A DNA stretch of 46,769 nucleotides from Bacillota bacterium (GTDB lineage Bacteria > Bacillota > Ch66): positions 1-46,769 of the forward strand of contig JABLXP010000013.1 of NCBI GenBank assembly GCA_013178045.1, read 5' to 3'. Under the pieces are notes generated by a model. It searched no databases, was not told the origin of the DNA, and was given only the letters and a program-made list of their open reading frames with translations. Position numbers and translations under genes: made by a program. This document shows positions 7,778 through 15,723 of the stretch, piece by piece; positions within the stretch are counted from its first letter, which is position 1, and every line of letters begins with the position of its first letter.

Positions 7778-9541
7778 ATGCACTCACTGATGAGCAAGCG
7801 GACAACCGCAGGTAACATCTGTCTGGTGGTTTTTATCGCCTTCCTAAGCCTGATCATCTTTGGGACGGTGGGGCCGGTGGGAAGTGCGAACGCCAGCAAT
7901 GAGGTAAAAGTGTACAACGATAGCAGTGCTACCCAAGAAAATGGATCTAGTAATCGCCTAGTATTTACTACGAGCGCAAGCATGGATAGCGTTGAAATAA
8001 CCCTTTATTTGAAGCCGGTTACTGATACAAATTTCAATGGAATCTGGGCGGACTTTACTTCCATTAACTCTGACTCGGCCTATTCCAAGGTATATCTGAA
8101 GAACAATGGCAGTCAGGTAAATGGTACTGTCTATAAACTGGTGTACACATTGCCTCTAAGCGGATTTAGCACCCAGACCAACTACAGCGTCCCTGTTTAT
8201 TACCCAGATGAAGTTAACAATTTTGTTGTCTATGCATACATGACCATCAAACCACCTGAATCAGGCGGTGGCGGTGGCGGCGGCGGTAGCGCCTCAACCA
8301 CCAGCCAGACCAGCACCGGCACGGTCGTGAGCAACCCGACTACCGGTACAGCCTCTGTGGCGGTGGACAGCACCAAGATCTCCCAGGTGCTGACCCAGCA
8401 GCCGACGGCGAAAGAAGTTGTGCTGGAACTGCCTACAACGGTGGCGGCAACGACAAAAGAAGCCAGATTTGACATACCCGCGACGGTGTTGACGAAGGTG
8501 GCTGAAGCGACCAAGAATCTGGTGGTCAAAGCGAAGGAAGTCGTGCTGACCATCCCGCCGGCAGCCTTAGACGTGCCGGAGGTCCAGCAGGCCCTCAATG
8601 CCAGTGCCAAAGTCAGCGTTGAGGTCACCGTGAAAGAAGTAGCGGCGGAAACCGCGTCCCAGCAGGTGAACGCGGTGCTGGCGAAGCCGGAGAACAAGGA
8701 CTTCGCCGCAGTGGGGAAAGTCTTCGAATTCTCCGTCCAGGTGAAGCCGGAGGATGGCGAGGCGAAGGAAGTCAAATCCTTCAGCAAGAAGGTCACTGTC
8801 TCCATCCCGTATAACCCGGCTGACCTGAAGGGCGCCAGCGAGGACAAACTCGGCGCCTACAAGGTGACGGCAAACGGACTGGAGTACCGCTACAGCCGGG
8901 TCGATAAGACCAATCACCGGGTCTACTTCGACACACCGGGCTTCAGCCTCTACACCCTGATGGCTTACAACAAGACCTTTGCTGACCTGACTGGTCACTG
9001 GTCGAAGGCGGACGTCGAACTGATGGCGGCCAAACACATCGCTAAAGGCATGACGCAATCCGAGTTCGTGCCGGATGCGGTGGTCACCCGGGCGCAGTTT
9101 GCGACTCTGCTCCAGCGTGTCCTTGACCTGCCGCTGGAGAACCCGGCCAATGCCCGGTTTGCTGATGTGACGAGCGACGCCTGGTACTACGGCGCAGTCG
9201 AAGCAGCGGCGAAAGCCGGCCTGGTGAATGGCTACGAGGACGGCACCTTCCAGCCTGACGCCCAGATCACGCGCCAGGAGATGGCGGCGATGGTCGCCAG
9301 GGCGATGAGGGCCGGCGGTAAGACCGTGACCCTGAACGCTGACCAGGTCGCGGCGGTGCTGGCGAAGTTCCAGGATGCCAGCGCGATCCAGGCCTGGGCG
9401 CAGGAAGCGGCCGCGATCGCTGTCCAGGAAGGCATCGTCCAGGGACGGACAGCTGACCAGTACGCCCCGAACGCTGATGCGACCAGAGCGGAAGGCACCG
9501 TGATGCTGAAACGCCTGCTGAGCGCGCTCGGCCGGCTTTAG
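7778..9541 (+). CDS. S-layer homology (SLH) domain surface protein
   Basis: 587 residues. An N-terminal signal peptide is clear: Lys/Arg-rich start, hydrophobic core around 14-33, and a probable cleavage after SANA near residue 39. A beta-rich domain follows (40-160), then a run of eight glycines with a Ser/Thr-rich linker (about 165-185), a repetitive Val/Ala/Lys-rich region (190-395), and three SLH modules: FADLTGHW at about 403, FADVTSDAWYYGAV at about 463 and a third with FQDASAIQAWAQEA near 530. SLH modules bind pyruvylated secondary cell-wall polysaccharide, so the protein is displayed on the cell surface. The start is set by GAGAGGAGGTG. A strong terminator follows. It sits directly upstream of a glycan cluster that could supply its wall anchor, but that link is inference. 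Confidence 0.9.
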   Translation: MHSLMSKRTTAGNICLVVFIAFLSLIIFGTVGPVGSANASNEVKVYNDSSATQENGSSNRLVFTTSASMDSVEITLYLKPVTDTNFNGIWADFTSINSDSAYSKVYLKNNGSQVNGTVYKLVYTLPLSGFSTQTNYSVPVYYPDEVNNFVVYAYMTIKPPESGGGGGGGGSASTTSQTSTGTVVSNPTTGTASVAVDSTKISQVLTQQPTAKEVVLELPTTVAATTKEARFDIPATVLTKVAEATKNLVVKAKEVVLTIPPAALDVPEVQQALNASAKVSVEVTVKEVAAETASQQVNAVLAKPENKDFAAVGKVFEFSVQVKPEDGEAKEVKSFSKKVTVSIPYNPADLKGASEDKLGAYKVTANGLEYRYSRVDKTNHRVYFDTPGFSLYTLMAYNKTFADLTGHWSKADVELMAAKHIAKGMTQSEFVPDAVVTRAQFATLLQRVLDLPLENPANARFADVTSDAWYYGAVEAAAKAGLVNGYEDGTFQPDAQITRQEMAAMVARAMRAGGKTVTLNADQVAAVLAKFQDASAIQAWAQEAAAIAVQEGIVQGRTADQYAPNADATRAEGTVMLKRLLSALGRL

Positions 9542-9553
9542 GCCAGGTCAATT

Positions 9554-9597
9554 GGGACATTCCATCATTCATATGACGGAATGTCCCTGACTTTTTT
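9554..9597 (+). terminator. Rho-independent terminator of SLH gene
   Basis: Arms GGGACATTCC and GGAATGTCCC, extended inward by TCA/TGA, are followed by a T-rich tract at 9592-9597. It closes the SLH transcription unit 13 bases after the stop codon. Confidence 0.9.
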
Positions 9598-9689
9598 CCA
9601 TGACCTGAAAAAACTGTAAAAATCACCCCTGAGGATGATTGAATACAATACATTAAAATGTTAAAATGGTAACAGTAACCAGACAGCCG

Positions 9690-9850
9690 AATACGATTGG
9701 CGGCGATGAATCTCACCCCGGCAGCTGGGCACCTGGGGTGGAGGGAGCCAGTGGTGCAACCGGCCAACTTAGCCTCTGAATCAGCCATCTGTCAAAACCT
9801 GATGGCTGTATGGGGAGTTAGTTGGTTTTTATTTTCCACCAAATGCGGTA
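9690..9850 (+). ncRNA. Structured leader of unknown class before the small gene at 9866
   Basis: The 270-base gap before 9866 is much more GC-rich in its middle than at its edges and contains nested complementary arms. TTGGC (about 9697-9702) pairs with GCCAA (about 9763-9767), enclosing CACCCC / GGGGTG around 9713-9740. A third hairpin, AGCCATC / GATGGCT, lies at 9783-9806. I compared it by eye with c-di-GMP, c-di-AMP, fluoride, cobalamin, SAM and TPP riboswitches and found no convincing match. A cis-regulatory RNA for the glycan operon is possible. Confidence 0.35.
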
Positions 9851-9865
9851 GAGGGGTGAACATTA

Positions 9866-10096
9866 ATGAGTGCGCCGAGACAGGACAGTGAGGAGTTGCG
9901 GACCGTGCAGGTTTTATGCGCCAATCTGAAAGCGATTGGGTATAACCAGTGGCAGATCAAGCGGCTGATTAGAGATATTACTGGCACAGGTGAAATCGAA
10001 AAACTGACCAAACAACAGCTCGGCGAACTGGCGGAAGAACTCCGCCAGCAGTACGAGTTTGCCCTGAAATGCATCACCGTCAAACCTGATAAATAA
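9866..10096 (+). CDS. Small conserved protein, paralogue A flanking the glycan cluster
   Basis: 76 residues with RBS GAGGGGTG upstream of ATG 9866. Helical, charged, no membrane segment. It shares a pattern with the minus-strand gene at 37048-37275: RTVQ-[VI]-LCA-x-L-x-[AS]-[IL]-GY, WQIK, QQL-x-[EQ]-LA-[ED]-ELR and QYEFALKC. The conserved Cys residues, the aromatic GY-WQIK segment and the C-terminal QYEFALKC are striking for such a small protein. No function is known to me. It may act as a small regulator or adaptor for the following polysaccharide genes, since it is the first gene after a structured leader. Position and pairing are seen; role is unknown. Confidence 0.75.
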   Translation: MSAPRQDSEELRTVQVLCANLKAIGYNQWQIKRLIRDITGTGEIEKLTKQQLGELAEELRQQYEFALKCITVKPDK

Positions 10097-10306
10097 TCAT
10101 AAATAAAGCATAAATAATAATTATCTTTGGGTTAACACAAAGTTTGGCATAAGCTGCCTGTTTAGCAGGAATTTGGTCATCGGCGTGGAAGTAAGAGTTA
10201 TACAGAGGCGAAAATTTGCCCTGAGATACGAAGTCCAGCCGTGTTTAATCAGATTAACAATCCAGATCTTACAAACCAGATTAATCTAACCAAGGAGTAC
10301 CACCTG
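10097..10306. other. Intergenic region before the Wzy/ligase gene
   Basis: About 210 bases. AT-rich at the left, with TTTGGGTTAACACAAAG (imperfect dyad near 10127-10143) and a GCCTG/CAGG dyad near 10157-10170. A GTG at 10241 would extend the next gene, but there is no ribosome site there. No strong promoter hexamers are evident. Confidence 0.4.
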
Positions 10307-12685
10307 ATGACCAGATCCGCTGTGCAGACGAACCGACATATCAGCGTAAACCAGAGACCAATCTTGAACCTGAACCTGCGCTTCTTCCTAGTGCCGGGCC
10401 TGCTGATCCTGCTTTTCTATCCGCCATTCCTGCGTGGCCTCTTCTTCGCGCCCGACCTGCTGCCGACCCAGATGTTCACCGCGGCGATCTTTGCTTTGTG
10501 GTGCTTCGATAAAATAATTCGGCGCGACCTGTCCATCCGCTTTCACCATCTGGACCTGGCCGGACTGGCTTTTCTCGCCGCCTACCTCCTATCCCTCATC
10601 GACGCGGTGAACATGAACGCCGCCGTGAGCGAGGTCTTGAAAATCCTCAACTACCTGCTGCTTTACTGGGTGGTGGCCAATGTTGTCCGCCACCACCAGG
10701 ACATGCGGCTGATCCTGAAAACTCTATTCTTTAGCTCTGTTGGGGTGGCGGTAGTCAGCCTGGGTGCCGCGACCGGCCATATTCCCTTCCCCGGCGCCTT
10801 CACTGGCCGCGAAATCATGGGGACGTTTCAGTACAAGAATGCTCTGGCCGCTTACCTGGTGGTCAACCAGGTCCTCGCGCTGGCCCTGAGCGCCGCTGAG
10901 GCGTCTGTTCCCTGGCGGGCGGCCTACAGCGCTGGCTCGTTTCTCCTCTGGCTGACCGTGATCGGTACCCTGTCCCGGGGCGGGTGGCTGCTTGTCCCGG
11001 TGGTCCTGGGCTTATTCCTGGCCGGCTTACCGTCTACCTACCGTTGGCGGACCGGTTTTCACCTGGCCCTGTCGCTCGGGGTGGCCCTGGCGACCAGCCG
11101 CTGGTTCCTGCCGGCGGTTTTCGGCGCAAATCCGGGGCGGGCGCTGCAAGTTTTGATTATCGGCTTTATTGTTACCCTGCTGGGCCATCTCTTCTACGAA
11201 GCCCTGGACGCAGGCTGGGGACGGCTGGCCCTGACGCCCCGGGCTCGGCGGTATATCGGGATCGGTCTCATGGCCTATTTTATCCTGGTGGCCAGCGTAT
11301 ATATGATCTACGCTGCCCTGGATCTCCCGGCGTCTGCGGGTATCCTGGTGCCGAACCGGATCAGCGACCGGCTGGAGAGCATCCAGCGCTACGACCCCAG
11401 TGTCAGCGCCCGTTTCGACTTCGACCTGTGGGCACTGAACATCGTGAAAGACTACCCGCTGAACGGGACGGGTGGGGGTGGCTGGAATGCCCTCTATCAC
11501 CGGTACCAGCCCTATCTCTACTGGACAACCGAGGTCCACAACCACTTTTTCCAGGTCTGGGTCGAAGCGGGCACCCTGGGTCTGCTCGCTTTCCTGGCCA
11601 TCTGGATTCTGGCCGGCCGGGCGGTTTACCGGTACTGGCGCGCAAGCCCGGCGGAAGAAGACTGGCTGCCGGTATGGGGAGCCGCGGTCGCGGCCGCCGG
11701 TCTCGGCCTGCACAGTTTTATCGATTTTGACCTGTCCCTGCCCGCGGTGGGGATGGTCCTGTGGACACTTTTGGCCCTCATCCGGACCGGCACGATTGCG
11801 GCTGCGGACCGTCCGCGACGGGCGCGCTCGCTCTCAAACGTGCCCGGGCTGCCGCGTTACCTGGCCCTGGCGCTGGGGGGGTTAACTGTGGCGGCGTGTT
11901 TATTCGTGCCCTCCTGGTGTTTTTTCCAGGCCGGGCAACTCGGGGCGCAGGCCGCGCAGGCGATGGTCAAAAATGACCTGGCCACCGCCCAGACCCTCTA
12001 CCGGCAGGCCCACCGGCTGAACCCGTTCAACGCCAGCTACGCCGGCGACCTGGCCCAGGTCTGCACCGTCCGGGGACTGCAGGAGACCAACGCGCGCTGG
12101 CTGGTCGACGCCCAGGAATACGCCCGGCAGGCAGTCAGCATGGAACCCTACAACCTTCAGCTCCGCCTGGCCCTGCTGAACGTTTATATCCTCCAGGGGC
12201 AGATTGAGCAGTCGGTGGCGCAAGCGGAAGCCGCCCTGGACATCAACCCCCTGGATGTCAACTCCTACGTCCTGGTGGGACGGGCCTACGTCAGCGCCGC
12301 CCGTCATTACCTGGCGGATGGGCAGCCGGCTAAAGCCGCCGCCTACATCGACCAGGGGCGACAGCTCCGGTCCCGGCTGGAAAAACAGGGCCAGGGCGCT
12401 CCGTCGACCCGCCTGCAGCACCGGCTGGTCAAGCCCCCGGCGCCGCCCGCGCTCGCCCTGGTCGAAGGCCAGCTGGCCTATCTGGCTGGCAATTTTACCG
12501 AGGCGGAGGGTAAGCTCAAACAGGTGGCGGGACACAAAGACCTCCAGGTGGAAGCCCGGCTGTGGCTGGCGGCGACCATGCGCAAGCTTGGCCGGATCAG
12601 CGAGGCGGAGCAGATCGTCAGGAAGCTGAGCGACCAGAATCCCAATCTTGAGACGGAATTCGCCAGCCTGCTACGGCTGCCGTGA
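10307..12685 (+). CDS. O-antigen ligase/polymerase (Wzy-C) membrane protein with TPR tail
   Basis: 792 residues from ATG 10307, chosen because AAGGAG lies nine bases upstream; an in-frame GTG at 10241 has none. Residues about 15-500 form 11-12 hydrophobic segments. The long extracytoplasmic loop contains the features of the Wzy_C family (PF04932), such as DLWALNIVKDYPLNGTGGGG and the HNHFFQVWVEAGTLGLLAF block. The last 250 residues are soluble TPR-like helical repeats (QAHRLNPFNASYAGDLA, AALDINPLDVNSYVLVGRAY). Such proteins polymerise or transfer lipid-linked glycans outside the membrane. It is the first large gene of the cluster; a second Wzy-like gene lies at 27325. Which step each performs cannot be decided from sequence. 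Confidence 0.85.
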   Translation: MTRSAVQTNRHISVNQRPILNLNLRFFLVPGLLILLFYPPFLRGLFFAPDLLPTQMFTAAIFALWCFDKIIRRDLSIRFHHLDLAGLAFLAAYLLSLIDAVNMNAAVSEVLKILNYLLLYWVVANVVRHHQDMRLILKTLFFSSVGVAVVSLGAATGHIPFPGAFTGREIMGTFQYKNALAAYLVVNQVLALALSAAEASVPWRAAYSAGSFLLWLTVIGTLSRGGWLLVPVVLGLFLAGLPSTYRWRTGFHLALSLGVALATSRWFLPAVFGANPGRALQVLIIGFIVTLLGHLFYEALDAGWGRLALTPRARRYIGIGLMAYFILVASVYMIYAALDLPASAGILVPNRISDRLESIQRYDPSVSARFDFDLWALNIVKDYPLNGTGGGGWNALYHRYQPYLYWTTEVHNHFFQVWVEAGTLGLLAFLAIWILAGRAVYRYWRASPAEEDWLPVWGAAVAAAGLGLHSFIDFDLSLPAVGMVLWTLLALIRTGTIAAADRPRRARSLSNVPGLPRYLALALGGLTVAACLFVPSWCFFQAGQLGAQAAQAMVKNDLATAQTLYRQAHRLNPFNASYAGDLAQVCTVRGLQETNARWLVDAQEYARQAVSMEPYNLQLRLALLNVYILQGQIEQSVAQAEAALDINPLDVNSYVLVGRAYVSAARHYLADGQPAKAAAYIDQGRQLRSRLEKQGQGAPSTRLQHRLVKPPAPPALALVEGQLAYLAGNFTEAEGKLKQVAGHKDLQVEARLWLAATMRKLGRISEAEQIVRKLSDQNPNLETEFASLLRLP

Positions 12686-12697
12686 GTTTTGTCGGAA

Positions 12698-12709
12698 TTG
12701 CTTAAGCAA
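12698..12709. promoter_or_regulatory. 12-bp perfect palindrome upstream of wzz
   Basis: TTGCTTAAGCAA is a perfect dyad 13 bases after the polymerase stop codon and about 120 bases before the Wzz gene. It could be an operator or a weak hairpin; no T-run follows. Confidence 0.3.
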
Positions 12710-12831
12710 AAATATGTGATTTTGGAAGGATAAACCAGCCTGATGGCGTATATATAAACAATGTGCGCGTTTTATTTAAAGGTTAATCCCGAACTTAAAT
12801 TGTTTGGACAAACCAGTTTGAGGTGACAACA

Positions 12832-13983
12832 TTGGAAGAAACAAATGAACTGGCCTTTGAGACCATTGACCTGCGCGAGTACTTGAGTATTTTGAAAAAA
12901 AGGCGATTACTGATCGCCGTAGTGACTATCGTGGCGGTGCTCACCAGCGCGGTGCTCAGTTTTTTTGTCCTGCCCCCGGTGTATGAAACGAAAACCATGC
13001 TGATGGCCACCCAGCCGGCGGATGAAAAGGTTGTCTACCGCAGCAGTGATGACCTGCGGTCGGTGGTGGACACCGTTTCCCGGCTGCCGGGCATGACGGT
13101 GAAGACCTACGTTGGCCAGGTGAAAAATCCGGTCCTGCTGCAAAGGGTAATTGATAAACTGAGGCTTAATCCACAATTATATAATGTTCGTACCCTTGAC
13201 GGCATGATCACTGTTACTGATATTAAAAACACTGACCTGATCGAGATTAAAGTAGAAAGCAGCGATCCCCAGCTCGCGGCCGATATTGCCAACACCCTCC
13301 GCCAGGAGTTTTTAAATTTCTTGTCGGAGAGCAACCAGGAGCAGATGAACAAGTCCGTCGAGTTTTTGAAGGAGCAGATCGCGATCGAGCAGCAGAACCT
13401 GGTGAAAGCCACGGAGGCGCTGAAAAAATTCCAGGCTGAGCCGCGCTCGGTAACGTACCTGTCGAAGGACCTGGACAGCAAGCTGGCCAGTCTGAACCAG
13501 TACAACACTGCCTTGAATCAGGCGCGCATCGACCTGGAGCAGGCCCTGGCCGCCAAATCGCGGATCGAAGAAAAACTGGCCCAGACGCCGATGACGATCC
13601 GGGTCAAGAAAGCACCGGTCGATAACCCGACCGCTGTGACTGAGACGGAAGAAATGAACCCTGTTTACATCACCCAGTCGCAGCTTCTGGAGCAGAAAGA
13701 AGTCACCATTGCCGAGAAGCGGGCCCAGATCCAGATGATAGAACAGGTGATCGCTTCCCTGGAAGGGGAGATCAACTCAGTCCAGGCAGAACTGGCCGCC
13801 AAGCGGACGGAAGAGGACCGCCTGCAGCGGGAGGTCGACCGCCTGAAGACGGTCAACGCCACTTTAGCGGATAAAAGCACCCAGACCCAGATCGCCAAGT
13901 CGATCAAGCTGGGAGAGACCAGCCTGATCACGGTCTCTGCCGCCCTGGTGCCGACCACGCCGGTCAAGCCGAAGAAAAGCTGA
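12832..13983 (+). CDS. Wzz/CapA-type polysaccharide co-polymerase, main part
   Basis: About 383 residues. TTG 12832 has GAGGTG six bases upstream and is preferred over GTG 12823, which overlaps that site. The Wzz motif DLREYLSILKKRR precedes transmembrane helix 1 (about residues 25-47), then comes a large extracytoplasmic domain with long coiled coils (about 165-345) and the PALVPTTPVKP-like segment that normally leads into transmembrane helix 2. The protein ends prematurely (KPKKS, stop 13981-13983). The missing helix 2 and C-terminal tail are encoded at once in the -1 frame by 13986-14144. Wzz proteins set glycan chain length and activate the BY-kinase encoded next. One missing A in the run before the stop explains the break; mutation, sequencing error or a natural split are all possible. 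Confidence 0.85.
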   Translation: MEETNELAFETIDLREYLSILKKRRLLIAVVTIVAVLTSAVLSFFVLPPVYETKTMLMATQPADEKVVYRSSDDLRSVVDTVSRLPGMTVKTYVGQVKNPVLLQRVIDKLRLNPQLYNVRTLDGMITVTDIKNTDLIEIKVESSDPQLAADIANTLRQEFLNFLSESNQEQMNKSVEFLKEQIAIEQQNLVKATEALKKFQAEPRSVTYLSKDLDSKLASLNQYNTALNQARIDLEQALAAKSRIEEKLAQTPMTIRVKKAPVDNPTAVTETEEMNPVYITQSQLLEQKEVTIAEKRAQIQMIEQVIASLEGEINSVQAELAAKRTEEDRLQREVDRLKTVNATLADKSTQTQIAKSIKLGETSLITVSAALVPTTPVKPKKS

Positions 13984-13985
13984 AC

Positions 13986-14144
13986 ATGGTGATCGCGGCG
14001 GTCTTAGGGCTGATGGTGGCCATCGGGCTGGCCTTCATCCTGGAGCACCTGGACGATACGGTCAAGACCGCGGAAGACGTGCGGAAACACCTGGGGCTGC
14101 CCGTCCTGGGTAATATCCCGCAGATGGACGCGGAGCACCTGTAA
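13986..14144 (+). CDS. Wzz C-terminal part (TM2 and kinase-activating tail)
   Basis: 52 codons from ATG 13986, two bases after the stop of the main Wzz part. It begins with a transmembrane helix (MVIAAVLGLMVAIGLAFILE) and continues with DDTVKTAEDVRKHLGLPVLG, the conserved tail that in CapA/TkmA-type proteins contacts and activates the cytoplasmic tyrosine kinase. Joined to the preceding part it gives about 437 residues, a normal Wzz length. It has an ATG but its only ribosome site would be inside the upstream gene. It is either a true separate peptide, the product of -1 frameshifting, or an artefact of one lost base in an A-run. Confidence 0.7.
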   Translation: MVIAAVLGLMVAIGLAFILEHLDDTVKTAEDVRKHLGLPVLGNIPQMDAEHL

Positions 14145-14180
14145 ACTGCCGGACAAGAACGCAGAAAGGAAGATACCAAT

Positions 14181-14894
14181 TTGCCTGAAGAAACCTACAT
14201 GATCACGCACCATAACCCGAAATCACCCGTGGCCGAGGCCTACCGCACGCTGCGGACGAATATAACTTTTTCGGCGCTGGACAAGCCGTTCCGTACCCTG
14301 ATGGTCACCAGCGCGGGGCCAGAGGAGGGAAAGTCGACCACCCTGGCCAATTTAGCCATTGCCATGGCCCAGGCCGGCAGCCGCATCCTCGTTGTTGACT
14401 GTGACCTGCGCAAGCCGCTCCAGCACAAGATTTTTTCTCTTTCGAACCGGCAGGGGGTGACCAACCTCCTGGTGGAGAACCTGGATGCGGAGCAGGTGAT
14501 CCAGTCCAGTGTGGTGCCGAACCTGGATGTGCTGACCAGCGGGCCCATCCCGCCCAATCCTTCGGAACTGCTGGGTTCAAAGCGCATGCAGAGCCTGTTG
14601 CCGCGGTTAGTTGAGCGTTATGACTGCGTTTTGCTCGATACCCCGCCGGCGGTGGCAGTGACCGATGCGGCGGTCCTGGCTCCCCATGTCGACGGGGTGA
14701 TTCTGGTAATCCGGGCCGGCGTGGCCAAGATCGAAATGTTAAAAGAAGCCAAAAGCCTGCTGGATAACGCCAATGCGCGCATCATCGGCACGGTTTTGAA
14801 CGGTGTCAAATACGACGGTGACGACTACCAGTACTACTATTACTACGGTGAGCGCAAAAAACGCAAGCCGAAGCCGGGTGGTCAGGATGATTGA
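14181..14894 (+). CDS. BY-kinase (CapB/YwqD/CpsD-type tyrosine kinase)
   Basis: 237 residues, TTG start at 14181 supported by AGAAAGGAAG upstream; ATG 14199 lacks a site. Walker A is SAGPEEGKST (44-53), Walker A' ILVVDCDLRKP (69-79) and Walker B CVLLDTPP (149-156). The C-terminus has a tyrosine cluster (Y211, Y216, Y218-222) that is the expected autophosphorylation site. The SPVAEAYRTLRTN motif near the start is the oligomerisation/activator contact. In Gram-positives this cytoplasmic kinase works with a separate Wzz-like membrane activator (encoded just upstream) and is reversed by the phosphatase encoded next. The gene overlaps that phosphatase gene by eight bases. Confidence 0.93.
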   Translation: MPEETYMITHHNPKSPVAEAYRTLRTNITFSALDKPFRTLMVTSAGPEEGKSTTLANLAIAMAQAGSRILVVDCDLRKPLQHKIFSLSNRQGVTNLLVENLDAEQVIQSSVVPNLDVLTSGPIPPNPSELLGSKRMQSLLPRLVERYDCVLLDTPPAVAVTDAAVLAPHVDGVILVIRAGVAKIEMLKEAKSLLDNANARIIGTVLNGVKYDGDDYQYYYYYGERKKRKPKPGGQDD

Positions 14895-15684
14895 CCTGCA
14901 CGCCCACATCCTGCCCGGCCTGGACGACGGGGCGGCCGACTGGGAAGAGGCGGTCGAAATGGCGCGCCTGGCGGTGGCCAGCGGGACAACGGGGATGTTC
15001 GCCACCCCGCACTGGCTGGAAGATGAAATTACCCCCGAGCCGGCTAAAGTCCAAGCTCTCCTGAACGAACTGCGGCGGCGTCTGGCTGAGGCGGCCATAC
15101 CGCTGACGGTCTGGCCGGGGATGGAGGTCTACCTGACCCCTATCTTACCGCGACTCCTCAGGGAAGGGCGGCTGCTTACCCTGAATAATCAAAAAAACCA
15201 CCTCCTGGTGGAACTGCCCCTGGGAGAATGGCCAGCCTGCGCCGAACAGACCCTGTTTGAACTGCAGGTGGCCGGCGTTACGCCGGTCCTGGCCCACCCC
15301 GAGCGCAGCCGGGCGGTGATCGATGACCCGACTCGGCTGGAAAAAGTTGTCGCGCAAGGGGCTCTGGTCCAGGTCAATGCCGGCAGCCTGACCGGGCAGT
15401 TCGGCCGGCGGGTGCAGCGCTGTGCCGAAGAGATGGTGAAGCGCGGCTTGGTCCATTTCCTGGGGAGCGACGCCCACTCCTGTGGCCAGCGCGGCCCTTC
15501 GTTAGCCGAAGCGGCGGAACGTCTGGAGAGACTGCTGGGCCGGGTCGCTGCCGAAAAAATCACGCGGCTTAACGCGGCGAACCTGCTGGCTGGCCAGAGC
15601 ATTGAGTCCTATAGACCGCACCGGCGGAATTACACCGCGGGTAACGTCTGGCAACGCCTCAAAAAGTGGGCCACTGCCCGCTAG
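14887..15684 (+). CDS. PHP-family tyrosine-protein phosphatase (CpsB/YwqE-type)
   Basis: 265 residues. The ATG at 14887 overlaps the kinase end by eight bases and gives the canonical N-terminus MIDLHAHILPGLDDGA with metal ligands H5 and H7. Other PHP metal motifs are visible: GMEVYL, LLVELP, LAHPER and GSDAHS. Proteins of this family use a trinuclear metal centre to dephosphorylate the tyrosine cluster of the partner BY-kinase, thereby cycling polymer synthesis. Length and motif order match the family. The three-gene order Wzz-kinase-phosphatase is a standard module of Firmicutes capsule and EPS loci. Confidence 0.93.
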   Translation: MIDLHAHILPGLDDGAADWEEAVEMARLAVASGTTGMFATPHWLEDEITPEPAKVQALLNELRRRLAEAAIPLTVWPGMEVYLTPILPRLLREGRLLTLNNQKNHLLVELPLGEWPACAEQTLFELQVAGVTPVLAHPERSRAVIDDPTRLEKVVAQGALVQVNAGSLTGQFGRRVQRCAEEMVKRGLVHFLGSDAHSCGQRGPSLAEAAERLERLLGRVAAEKITRLNAANLLAGQSIESYRPHRRNYTAGNVWQRLKKWATAR

Positions 15685-15723
15685 ACCTTTTGCTTTATTA
15701 AAGGATTCTTGGAGGGCTGCTAT

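Noticed and set aside
8230-9788. Long minus-strand open frames opposite the SLH gene
   Set aside because: Shadows of a GC-rich, Ala/Val-rich gene on the other strand; no start signals.
9690-9850. Known riboswitch (c-di-GMP, c-di-AMP, fluoride, cobalamin, SAM, TPP)
   Set aside because: None of the conserved core strings of these classes could be found by eye, so no class was assigned.
13960-13985. Programmed -1 frameshift site in wzz
   Set aside because: The A-run does not form a standard X XXY YYZ slippery heptamer in the reading frame; a one-base indel explains the break more simply.
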